In this document: positions 1-11,100 of the stretch, piece by piece
Layout: each line of letters begins with the position of its first letter
Numbering within the stretch: position 1 is the first letter of the stretch
Source of the DNA: Hydractinia symbiolongicarpus
Taxonomy: Eukaryota > Cnidaria > Hydrozoa > Anthoathecata > Hydractiniidae
Direction: 5' to 3'
Assembly (NCBI RefSeq): GCF_029227915.1
Contig: NC_079884.1
Coordinates: forward strand, 7,380,001-7,440,000
Length of the DNA stretch: 60,000 bases
Notes under the pieces: generated by a model
What the model saw: the letters and a program-made list of their open reading frames with translations, nothing else
Databases searched by the model: none
Told to the model about the DNA's origin: nothing
Made by a program: the position numbers and the translations under genes

Positions 1-1330
1 TAGCCTTCGGAAATGCGTTGATGAAAATCGTGTTCGTGCAGATGACAAACAATAGCAAAAGCGTTCACGAACTGGAATCTAAAAAAATGAGAACGATTAT
101 TCGTTTTAACTGTAAGAAGTGCACGATGAAACAAAATATGTTTAATGACCCGACAATGAACTGAAATTTTGCTGCTTAGCGGATCATGATCACTAATTAA
201 TAATGTTGCATCAGTTTTATGTACCTAAAATCATCTTTTACGCTACGAGAAGTATTTCATGATCAACTTCTTTCGACTATAAGTGCGTCATTTTTAAAAT
301 AAAAGGTAAGGAGGTTATTAAACCATCCTCAAATGCACAAGAAAGTATATTTAATTAATTTTCAAAAAAGTGCCATGCCATAGCAACAAATTCTCAGAAA
401 CTCATAGTCGTTCTAAGAATTACTTTTTATTATTATTTTGAATAATACCAAGCATGCTGTTATGCAATGCTGTTGTTCACATTATTGGTTGACTTTGAGT
501 ACTCATCACACAAAATACGGATAGTATTCTTATCTCTTCAATGGTCAACTAACAGTGATCTTTTTACTGCTAACTTATGTTCAGGATTCAAATATTGTCC
601 TTGTACAGAAGCAAACTTTGGTGTTACACGATGGTGACGTGCATGTTGTGTAAAAACAATGCCAGTTAAAGTTTTTTGAGGTTTGAGTCTAGTAGATTTT
701 AGCTATTTATAAATATCGGCGATCCTGGAAAAGGACTAATAAGATAACAACACGCCATTTCTAGAGTAAAATACCAAGCATAGACGGTAAGAAATCAAAA
801 GAATAAAATATGAGAGAAGTTTTTCGTAAAAACCATTTACATCATCAGTCTCTATGTACAAATAAATTCTTACATTAAAATTAACCTTCTTTTAAACTCT
901 GAACCATCCATGATTATTCGACTTGGGTGTACTTAAAAGCACGATTAATTACGTAAATTTAAGTAATCCCATTGGAAAAATTGACAATGATCGCTAATCT
1001 ACCTGCTCACTTAATTCCGGTTTGCGTTGAGGAATAAAGAAAGCCTCAAAAAATTCTCTTTTGCAGAAGTGAGAGGGGCGCAGAATTTTTCAGGTAAACT
1101 TGTGAGTGCTAAATTCCTTCAAATGTTTAGAAGATTAGGATTTAAATTAATCAGATATTCTATGATTACGATTATGTAAATAGCACGTCAGTCAGAAATT
1201 AGTGGAAATATACATACACCGAATAACTATACAAAAAAATAGAGCATAAGAAATGCAAAAAAGTGTCTAAATATGGCTTCTCTTAATACAACTTCGATAA
1301 CATGATGGTGCAAATAATGCTTAAAAAATG
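1..1330. other. Intergenic DNA, no gene seen
   Basis: AT-rich sequence. I see no convincing open frame, exon pair, RNA gene or repeat copy in it. Confidence 0.5.
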
Positions 1331-1332
1331 TC

Positions 1333-1378
1333 AGTCAGTTTACAATCAAATGCCTACGCATTTGATTGTAAACTGACT
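1333..1378. repeat. Perfect 21-bp inverted repeat (hairpin)
   Basis: Two 21-base arms (1333-1353 and 1358-1378) are exact reverse complements around a 4-base loop (CTAC). Pairing stops at the next base on each side. It could fold as a tight RNA or DNA hairpin. No gene is adjacent. It may be a foldback mobile-element relic, and I cannot tell whether it is transcribed. Confidence 0.9.
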
Positions 1379-1559
1379 TACAGTTAATTACAGAAAGTGA
1401 ATGCAAAGTAACATGAATGTATCATACAATCAAAAGCTTCTTAATACAGGATTAATCTAGTAATTGGATGCAAACAGTGCTTCATAACTTTTTTGTCAGG
1501 GCTGGAGCTGTTGTTCTTTTGAGTTTTTTACCATTGCACGAAAAAATTGAATGCATTAG

Positions 1560-2040
1560 AATTATTACTTTTTTATATTAGTTGTTCTATACTTTTTGGA
1601 TATTCCAAAATTACTATTTATATCCTACTTACCATTATTCAACATTCTCAAATAGTTAGAAAATTAATTTCATTGTATCTATGCATGGTCGAGATTATTT
1701 TTTGTAGTAGTTCGTCGTATCTTACACATATTTTTCAAAAAGTGTAAAATTTCATCTACAATAAATACAAATGATAAAATATCATCTAACATGTACAATT
1801 CGCGCGATAGGAAAACCTGATTTTAAGTTTTTTGTTTATTCCGAAAATACTACACTATATCCTAACTACCATTATCGAACATTTTTTATTTGGTTCGAAA
1901 ATTATTTTCCCTGTATCTATGTAAGGCTGACATTATTTTGCGTAAAATTCTGTTGTATCAATTCACAACTATAATAAATTTAAGCGGTAAATATGGTCTA
2001 AAATGTACAATTTACGCGACGAGAAAACCTGATTTTTACC
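1560..2040. repeat. Diverged tandem duplication, unit about 215-240 bp
   Basis: The block around 1598-1715 recurs around 1837-1950 (shared words such as TATCCTACTTACCATTAT versus TATCCTAACTACCATTAT). The block at 1788-1825 recurs at 2002-2037 (ATGTACAATT...CGCG...GAAAACCTGATTTT). The copies differ by many substitutions, so the duplication is old. Short open frames inside are by-products of the AT-rich repeat and are not called as genes. Confidence 0.7.
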
Positions 2041-2595
2041 TCAATTTTTATTAAATAATTTTTTAAATCCTGCATCATTCCGTTGTTTTTGAGATGTATA
2101 ATTTAGTTTTACTTTTTTACGAACTGTACGTTATTTCGTCGAGATCTGGACATGTCTTGGTCCTCTCTTCTATGTATTTGTAAAATGAAATCGCGAAAGT
2201 TGGCGACAATTAACTATGAAGACAACTCTTGGCTAATTAATTGCATTATATTGAAAAATCCAAATTTGTAAATTCTCTTTCGCTTTCTGTAGATTAAGTG
2301 AAGCAGTTAATAAAATACATGGATTGAGATGCGTTATCAGGCTTTCAGGGCAGGGCGTTTTTCCAAGAGAACATTTCTGTAAAATGTGTGGAAGGTTTTC
2401 ATAGAAGGATTACAATGAATTGATGCCTAAATAACAGCGTATTTCTTACTAAAAGAAAGATAAGAAAAAAAACTATCCCACTCAGCATCATTATGCAGGA
2501 GAAACTAAATGATAAAAAATGTTTCACATCTACCTACAACACGAAAATTTTCAGAATACACCAAATCTTGTTCAAATGAATAAAACATGTGCCAA

Positions 2596-2603
2596 TATAA
2601 ATA
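2596..2603 (+). promoter_or_regulatory. TATA box of the forward-strand pseudogene
   Basis: The octamer TATAAATA lies 85 nt upstream of the relic start codon at 2688. The two intact paralogues have the same octamer 84-86 nt upstream of their ATG, so the core promoter of this family is preserved here. Confidence 0.6.
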
Positions 2604-2687
2604 AACCACTTTAATTTGAAGTTTATTACACGTATCTTACCATTTGCTGTCAGAAGACGAGCTTCCAATTAAAAGATAAGTTAAGAA

Positions 2688-3671
2688 ATAGACAAAATCG
2701 TTGTTATTGTTATTTTCGATGCTGCCTAATTGATTGATCAAAAATTTACATTTTTCTGGTTTAATTCAGTTTTGACCAAGGCTTAGTTCTATTTATATTT
2801 TAGGATTTACTACCTGTGTCGTGATAGTACAACCAGTGTTCGTAGGGAGGAAATTAAATTTGTATATGAAGGTTTCTTCCAGTGAATTGTACGGAAATAT
2901 TCGAAAAAGCATACAATTTTGCAACGAACCCGTAAACGGAATTTTTTGCCAAATGGTAAGATAGTAAATAAAGAATTTTTGTCGTTATCGGCTTTTTCGC
3001 CACTACTATGTATGTTTTTTAATTTGAGGGTGACGTTATATCGAAAGGAGGATGCGAATATAAAAGTAAATGTCCCATTAAAGATGTATTAGTAAGCATT
3101 GACGTAAGTTTTATAAAATGTTTCTCTTCCAGTAATTATTAAACAAGCGTACGCAAATTTAGGTGTAGAAGTACTTAAGATTAATTCTCTCACACATGTC
3201 ATGATGTCCGTTCCGTTTATATTTCTCTAGACTGCAACATCATTGCATCAGTTTACAGCCATATTACAAAGCTTCATTATTACCACATCCGCCATCGGGA
3301 AGCAAGAAAAAAGTAATAAACGCTTTGTTAAGATCGATGTTAATGTCTTGTCACCATGTTTTCACACAACAATAAAACACCTGAATACAGCCATTGAGGT
3401 GAGAAGTTGTTGGAACATAAGTGTTCTCTGTTTTGTTGTAAATGATAAATTTCTTAGTTTCAATAAATTTAATAGATTTTTCCATGATTTAGCATTTTGG
3501 GAAATCTGGAAACAAAGGTATCCAAGGTTTGGCAAAAGCTAGCAAACTTCATGTGGAAGAAAACTGCCATATGATGATCAACAATATATGGTCTTCAGCA
3601 ACTTTGCAATATTGCTTCAGAAAATGTATGCTAATTTGCAACTGAATAAGCAAATGTCAAATATGTATTAA
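2688..3671 (+). pseudogene. Pseudogene of the secreted six-cysteine helical family
   Basis: Five exon relics match the 208-aa genes at 6157-7218 and 15367-16407: 2688-2712, 2804-2955, 3029-3103, 3231-3398 and 3493-3671. Exons 2-4 are open, keep GT/AG sites and phases, and retain cysteines equivalent to 50, 59, 70, 76 and 130. Exon 4 is 168 nt as in the paralogues and about 48% identical (27 of 56 residues, hand count). Three lesions are visible: the start ATG is ATA, the first donor G|GT is A|TT, and exon 5 has a net 28-nt deletion that shifts the frame before the conserved SCG and YDDQ segment. A weak AG at 3541-3542 would put the last part of exon 5 back in phase, so a truncated isoform from another promoter is not excluded. 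The copy is inverted relative to its paralogues. Confidence 0.8.
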
Positions 3672-5544
3672 CAGTTTCTTTGTTGTTATTTTTACATAGG
3701 GAATAAAATATGTATTTAATTTGAACGCATCAAAACAATTTTTACTTTATCGCGATGTCATATTATTAATAACTTGAGGAATCTATTTAAAAGTTAAATT
3801 ACTATGTATTTAAGTTGAAAAATTAATTTTGAGTGTCAGAAGGTCAAAGCGAATATACACGTACCCCCTTTCATGCGTAATGAGACTTCAAAAATTAACC
3901 TTCTCGCGACTTCGTTGTCCAGCTGAAACAAACACGCAGCAATTTTGCTTTGCGGACTAAAATTTCAGTAAAATGGCACAATAATAGCCAACTTAAGGAA
4001 AAATAGCTTTTCCACACGTTGTGATTTTATGGCAAAAATATTAAAATTGGCCCTGATCTTGTCTTACTTTGCGCAGAGATAGACATGTTACGTGTATTGA
4101 TAACATAAAATGTATTCGTCACTTATTGCCTTCAAAATGACCGTCGATTTATGAATTTTAATGCGCAATAAAAATCTTTTCAAGAAAATTCGCCTGGCAG
4201 TAAGAGTTGTTGCATTTTAGTCCAATAAAAGCATAAGTAATGGAAAAGAAGGTTTTATAAAATAAAAATTTGTCCTGCTAAAATCGTCTGGAAGGTATAA
4301 AAACTAACTTTCAACACTAAAGATTCCAACAAACAAAGAACAGACTGCTACCCTCTTAAGATCTAAGTTTAAATTTTCTTAGAATTGAAATTAAATTCCA
4401 AGAATTTCGTTTATAATTTACAAAGTAATGCATCTTTTATGAAAAGTCACTTTCGACATGTAACAAATATAATAACAAACCATAAAGGAATATATTACAA
4501 CTTTAATTTCCGTTATTTTATTTTTGTTTTTTATTAATTGCCATCTAACGACTGCTTTTGAAATCACCATAAATCTTTTTTGCTCTTACATTAGGTGTGT
4601 ACAAGAGGTGCTTGATGTAGGTAGAAACACAGCAGTTCTCTCTAAAATAGCTGTTAATACCTTTTTGCATGTTTCGCGTTGTTTTGTTTTTAATTGTTGA
4701 TATTCGGGCATGTTCATAGCATATCAAATAATCTGTGCTATCGAAAAAGAACGAGTCTGTTTCAAAACTGCAGCGGTAAAATCTTTTTATTTTTTAAAAG
4801 TAAAATTTTTATTTCTACACGACAACTATTTTTTATTCGTTTTTTCACTTTAAAATAATATTAACTACTTACTACTTATCCTTTCTGATATAAATTTTCT
4901 TAGAATACATTATTCTCAGAACTTCTTATAGATACGTCATTGCGAATCCTTTTCTTGCTATTGATTCTTATGTTAAAAAACTTTTAGCATGACTTTCTAC
5001 ACATCGACACGTACATTTGGTTGAAAAGTGTTTTTATCTGCTTGTTTCTTTGCTACTGATGGTAATCAAGATATTTGGTGCTTTTAATGCCATGTCTAAT
5101 GGTTTGTTCTACTGTAGTAAATACGAATCATTAATGTGCATGAAATTTTATCTTTAATCAGCAATTCTTAAGTGCGAAAGGAAGATCAACATACTCTCTA
5201 GCAGAAGCTTAAAATTTTCAAATTGCTAGACAATTAAGAAGGATGTTTTATTTTTAAAAAAATATCTTAATAATGGTGTAGGTAATTGGCTCTTCCTTTA
5301 AACGTACAACCAACCAACCAACGAATGTGATTCTTTCAACATTAAAATAATGAAATTCGCAACAACAAAAGTTTTACATTTGATATATATTGTGGAATGA
5401 AAATTGCACTCATGTCAATATATTGTGTTACTGGTGTAGACAAAAAAGTATAGCTCATTATCTATGCTGCAATTTCAAACGCCTGCGAAACAAAGTTATG
5501 TTTGTTATTAAAAAACTTTAAGTTAGACGTTTTTATAGAAATTT
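3672..5544. other. Intergenic DNA, no gene seen
   Basis: AT-rich, many poly-A and poly-T runs. A short minus-strand open frame at 4545-4727 matches nothing I recognise and has no splice or promoter context. The 3' side merges into the first segmental-duplication unit. Confidence 0.45.
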
Positions 5545-5960
5545 TTGGTGTCATTGCTATTATCTTATCCTTTGAAATTCCTCATCGGCAGTACTGTATC
5601 AACCTGCATGTCTTATCACCAAAATACCATTTAAAATAGTTATATAAAAACTAACAAAAACGTCTTTAATAAAGAAGTCTTTTTGGTACACGATATCCTC
5701 TAGTCTTACTGCTTAAGAAAACAAGTATTAGGTCATAATAATATATTTAATAAAAAAAGTTAATATTAATTTTTTTTTCGCTTTCATCATGGCACATGCT
5801 TGAGAAAGAAACGATGAAGTTTTTTTCTTAAGTCTGGTATAATCTTTTACAAGAATCTTTTCCAAAAGTTACCCTATATCACTATTTAGTTGAACTTTGT
5901 TGTAATAGTAACTTCCAATTCTACATGAAGGAGGTAATGCATATTCCAGAATGAACACGA

Positions 5961-5966
5961 TTTATT
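5961..5966 (-). terminator. Candidate poly(A) signal for the 208-aa gene in unit 1
   Basis: AATAAA on the minus strand about 190 nt beyond the stop codon at 6157. It is kept at the equivalent place (15173-15178) in unit 2. Confidence 0.45.
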
Positions 5967-6156
5967 ATAGCACGAGAAGTTTCACACATTTTATCAAGTT
6001 CAGATATAATTAACATCTTTCGTAGTGACATACTACGTCAATATACCGTCTAGTTGTACCAAAAAATATTCTTTATCGTAAAGTAAAAATATATATTTTA
6101 TCTCCTGTCCGTGTAAGCATAACATGGATAATGCGTTAGAAATAATAACAAATACG

Positions 6157-7218
6157 TTAATAAGTGGTCTTTATCCGTTGCATTTCGCTATACATTTTGA
6201 GTAAAAACATTTCAAAGTTCTTGAAAACTGTGTACTTTTGATCATCGTACGACATTTTATTTCCACATGACGATTTTGATGGGAAAGTATGTATTTCATC
6301 CCAGTTAATTTTTGCCAAAGTTTTCTTACTTTTAGATTCTGATTTTCCAAAGTTCTAAATAAAAAAAAATTTATAACAGGTAAATTAAAACTGAATTTCA
6401 TTAAACCCAGGTAAAGCTTTTCATGGCTCGCTTTTTAATTTTTTATACCTTATTAGCCATCTGCAAACTTGATAGTATCTGGTGAAAACATGGTGACATG
6501 GCATTAATATTGATCTTAACAAAACGTTTAGTAATCTTTTCATGCTTCTCGATTCTAATCATGGTGTCAATAAAGTGTTGAGTTATGATAGTAAATTGAT
6601 TCAGCATTTCTGTATCCTGAAAAAAAGAATGAAAAACGACTACATTGATCTTTTGTTGTTATCTTCATTATTTTATTGATTTAAAAAAGAGGAGAAAATG
6701 CCTTCAAATACAACGGGACAACGCGGTATCTCTTTTACATTATACAAGTTTATAATGCATGTAATTGCTACAACTGTAAAGAACCGTTGAATAAATTTCT
6801 TACATCCATGGCATAGTTTGACATATCTTGGATAGTACACTTGTTATTATACTTGCATCCTCTTTTTGATATAATATCACCCTGGAAAAGCAAGAAAATT
6901 TTTTAGATTATTGTTGTAAAATTTAGCCAAAGACATTAGGCTAAACTTATAATATCTTACCATTTGACAACGAATTCTATTCAATGATTTGTAGCAGGAC
7001 TGTGTGTTCTTCTGAATATCTCCGTACAATTTATCAACAGACATCTTTTTTGTTAAAAGTTTTATGGAATCTTTATGTACCACCGCTGCTTGCACCGCAC
7101 ATATTCCATATGTCAACACTATAAAAAAGCGATATTATAAGTTTAGTTAAACTGTATATCAGAATATCTGATTGACTATATACGAGAGCGTACCTGCAAT
7201 AATTCTCATTCGGTCCAT
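6157..7218 (-). CDS. Secreted six-cysteine, predicted helical protein, copy 1 (208 aa)
   Basis: Minus-strand exons, 5' to 3': 7194-7218, 6961-7118, 6804-6881, 6449-6616, 6157-6354. All introns are GT/AG; phases are 1,0,0,0 and the lengths sum to 627 nt. The start (MDRM) is set by the paralogue and a TATA box 86 nt upstream. Residues 1 to about 20 form a hydrophobic signal peptide (IIAVLTYGICAVQAA). The mature part has cysteines at 50, 59, 70, 76, 130 and 173, long amphipathic stretches at 34-61, 89-115, 117-142 and 182-205, and no membrane anchor. No known domain is recognised. Five exons with mostly phase-0 introns and a hydrophobic-heptad last segment (FKNFEMFLLKMYSEMQ) resemble four-helix cytokine genes in form. 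A venom or defence peptide of new type is an alternative. The function is unknown; the gene structure is well supported by the second copy, with about 86% identity (hand count). Confidence 0.8.
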
Positions 7219-7303
7219 GCTTTTGCTGAATTACTAGTTAATTTTTCGCCCTCTTCGTTTAAATGCTAAGAGCTGTGATTAAGAAGTTCACATTTTAGTG
7301 GAG

Positions 7304-7311
7304 TATTTATA
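7304..7311 (-). promoter_or_regulatory. TATA box of copy 1
   Basis: TATAAATA on the minus strand, 86 nt upstream of the ATG, inside a conserved context (CACTATAAATA) shared with copy 2 at 16491-16498. Confidence 0.65.
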
Positions 7312-7797
7312 GTGCGTGAATTTAAATTCTTGCGAAAATATTTTGGTACTATTTCGAAGAATTCTTGCATTGCAAATAGTTGCGATGTGTTGATGCATTC
7401 CACAGCAGAATACAGCTTAGCTGGATGCTTCTTTAGTGGTTTCTTTCACTCTTTCTGGTCCATTTAAAAATGTTTCTGCCAAAATACCTCTGTGTCTTCG
7501 CCGAATTTTCCCTTCTTTGTTGTGGAAGGAACCCTGGTAAGTCTTTCAGTAAATACCTCTGCTGGTAACACATTCTAAAAATAGTATTAAGAAATATGGG
7601 TTTCTTTATACATAGCCTATTTAAATCAGAGGAAGCAAAAAAAGAGATTGAAACGTTCAAATAGATTAGTCATTAAAGTATCATCAGCTATTTTGTACTA
7701 TGTTCTTTAAAACATTTATGTTTGTTTCTGGCTCATCTAGATGTTTTCTCTTACTTTACTTTCAGAAATTCATACCAGCTGAACTCAGTATTTGTTA

Positions 7798-8132
7798 TTA
7801 ATATGGGACCTGCATCATCATCATGACATGTGCTAGATTCACATCGACCTTTTCTTTCCAATTTTTAACACAGCACATGGTTTGACACTGTAGTTGGGCT
7901 GACAATCCTGGATAAACTTTCTTGTTTCTCTTTGCTCGGGAAAAAAGTTGAATTTGTTTCCAAGTTAACGGCTCTGGTATCGTGCAAATAGGTTTTTTCA
8001 CTAAAGAAGAGATTACCTTTTGGACTAATTGATAGACAAACTTAGAGATATTTTTGACTTTCACTTTCTGTAATTTCCTATTAGTGTGATTTTACCTGAA
8101 AGCATTGACAACAAGAATACTTTCTTTGACAT
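7798..8132 (-). CDS. Possible small secreted cysteine-containing protein (79 aa)
   Basis: Two-exon model: 8096-8132 encodes a short hydrophobic leader (MSKKVFLLSMLS) ending in phase 1 at a CAG|GTAAAA donor. The acceptor CTTCTTTAG opens 7798-8000, also phase 1, which runs to TAA. The product has four cysteines, including LQCQTMCC, and no membrane segment after the leader. I do not recognise the family. Support: matching splice phases, a 95-bp intron like others in this window, and a counterpart in unit 2 (16935-17306) that keeps the same reading frame at the C-terminus (VYP, QxQ, CCV, W, VDV), although it is broken. Against: the leader is short and no TATA box is obvious. It lies about 0.8 kb upstream of copy 1, same strand. 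Confidence 0.35.
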
Positions 8133-11100
8133 ATTCTGTCTCCCTAAAGACGGAGTCCATTTTCTTCGAAATGACAAAAGAATCAATAGAAAGGCGGACG
8201 TAAAAATATTTCAAATAGCAAATATTACGACCTCCAAGGGTCAGGAAATAATTGCACAAAAATAGAAGAACGCAAACAGTTAAGTTTAAAAGATTTATAA
8301 CATATAAGATCCAAAAATTGGAACACCTCTTTCGATTTTAACAAACGTTATTGGTCTGGAATTTTCTGGCACAATATACAATGTTTATAGCGAAGAGTTG
8401 GTTCAGCTTTTTTGAGCAAATTTTGTTCTATTTGAATCACTGCATGGAGTGTTTAAAATATTGAGACAATGCCACTTTTTTAGTCATTATAAATAGTATG
8501 AGCTCGTGAAAAGCACTACATTAGTTAGGTTAACAGCATTGTAATTGCTGTAGTTGGACATTCTAACACGTCTCGACTACGGAATAATCTACGGCAGGAC
8601 CCACAAAGGCGACGCAATATAAGAAAAATGGCACAGCAACAATTTTCACAGTATCATCGGTCTAACAAACCAAATAAAACTAATATAGAAATATCCTATA
8701 CAACTGTTGGTGAGAACAAAATTTGCCGCCTAGTTTTTTAAAAAATTTGATTGAATCAACTAATAAAATATTAAATTATAGCTAATTTATACTTTTTTTA
8801 ACTATAAGAGAAGGCATATATCGAAAGAAGAGAAATAGCTGCCGTGGTGTTAACATCTCTTGATGTTTCCAATTTTCTTAAGACCTTCATAATTTTCTTT
8901 CCATACTCTGCCATATTATTAAGAGGTTATTAAAAAGTTTGACAAAGGCACTACCAAATATACGCTATAATGTCTCTGTATGATGGAAATAATGTTTCCC
9001 TTAGGCCTGTATGAAATTCTTGGAAAAGATTATTCTGAGAAAACTTGACATCAAAATTGAAAACATTTTTTTTCCTTTGTACATATTATCGTGTTAAAAA
9101 TCATGAATGCACTTTGGCGAAATATATTATTTTATTCTTTAACTTACTGCAATGCTATTCAACTCGTAGCGTAAGTATGTGGCAATTTCTTATAATAGAA
9201 ACATCTTCACCCGCATCCAAATCCATGAACCATCTCCAGCATGAAAACAAATTCACATTGATATGAAAGGTTGTGTCTTAATTTCCACAAACGCATTTTA
9301 TTTAGTATTATTTGGATTTTCTGCTACTTTATCTGTTTCCTGTTGGATAAAGCATAATGACTTATAAAATTGGAAACCAAATCTTGATAACTTATTCTTA
9401 ATAATTTAGTAAAAACATACTTGATATACCTGTAATCCGGATGCCAATCTGGATTGCAAATTCTTTTGTGCTATTTTGCACGTTGGACTTTTCTCATGCA
9501 CAAAAATTGCGTAGTAAAGCTTCTTTCTAATTAGTCAGCTTATTATGAATGCACAGAAAATGCTGAAAGTTTACATGTACTCTCTACATGCAACGTCATA
9601 TATCACTTGAAAAGTCATTATTACTTTTATTAATTATAAGAAACGGAATGTCATGAGGCACGCCCAGTCAGACCGAAATATTTTTGACATAGCCTAACTT
9701 CTCTTTAACTTTAACAAGGCGTAACATCTCGTCCACAGATTTTTTTTCTAAACCCTAAACGCAAGTAAAAAAAACTGTGAATGTGACATGAAATGGTGTG
9801 ACTATTAAACAAATTATGTAGTAAAAATATGTTATGTGAATGATGTGAACAAATGTTTACCAGTTAACTCAAACGAGTTGCACGAGGCGGTCCAGTAGCT
9901 GCCTAGTTTTCCATTTCATTCCCTACCCGATAACCAAGCTGTACAAGAAGTGGTATTGTAAACTACCCTACCTGGTTTACGAGCTAGTACAGTACTTTTT
10001 TGGCTTCAATGCAAATAAATAAATTCTAATTGCTTTTAAAATGTATTTTCTATTCTAAAAATTGTGAGTTTACCAAAGCACTCCATCATTGTGTTAACGG
10101 AGCACATTTTGTTGCGATTGGTCCACCTTTCAGGTCTTCCAGTGGTGACATATAACGAGCATCTATATTGTATTACTAAAAATACGATAATAATTTTAAC
10201 GCGGTGCAACCCTAATGGTCAACTTTGTATGAGTTTATATACGCTCATGAGGAAGGAAAGGTTTGTTTTAACCATCAGAAAAATGTGAAAATCTCAGCTT
10301 TACGATGGGAAAATGTTATGGAGCTGCTGAAACTATTGAAATAAAATTGGATGAGGAAAGAGCTAATTACAAACTTCTAATCAATGCATTTTAGCAAGTT
10401 CATTACAGGTTTTGACGTGCAATCTTGTTCTAGAAAGTCCATGTTAGTACGCATTCTCTTTTTTGATCAACTCTAGTTTACTTGTTGTCCACGCTATCAG
10501 TAGTCGTTGATGACATATGTTTCAGCTGATTAATAAAAGTCCAGACTGATCGGTTTTGAAAACAAGGAAATAAAAATTAACGCTGAATGTGTAATGTAAC
10601 AGAGCTTATGGTTCGATGCTTACGCTTTCCAGAAAAGAAAACATGATAAGTGCATTCCTGTATTTAAGTCTTATAATAGTTAATAGTCGCATCGTACCTT
10701 TTTCTGGATTGTGGCAACAAATTTTTATACATCTTAAGTTACATATCTACAATCTTGGACGATTGTTTAGAAAATTTAAAATTGTGCATAACATATATTA
10801 AAAGTCACAAATTCTCACACAAAGAATGAGATGAAGAATCAACTTTTCTTCCTCCAATTTCAGTGTCGATAACTCCGAAAAGTGTCTTACAGAACTACAC
10901 CATCAAAATAGGAGAAATGGAGGGAATGGTAAGGAAGGGACCATCAAAAATCATTTAATGTTTTATTTACCAGGCTTCTTGGTTTCGTTTGACATTTATT
11001 TAACAGAGCCATACCTTTGCATGTAATTCTGAAGAAAACAGGCAGGCGTTGGTTTGGCTCTACACACTTTGTCCAACATTGTAGCTATAATCTTTTAATT

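Noticed and set aside
6171-6401. 76-codon minus frame
   Set aside because: Wrong frame of exon 5 of copy 1; the spliced phase-0 frame is the one kept in copy 2 and the pseudogene.
10616-10801. Forward frame resembling one at 24626-24853
   Set aside because: The resemblance comes from duplication of the DNA; no splice or promoter context, low-complexity hydrophobic reading, and unit 2 does not keep the frame.
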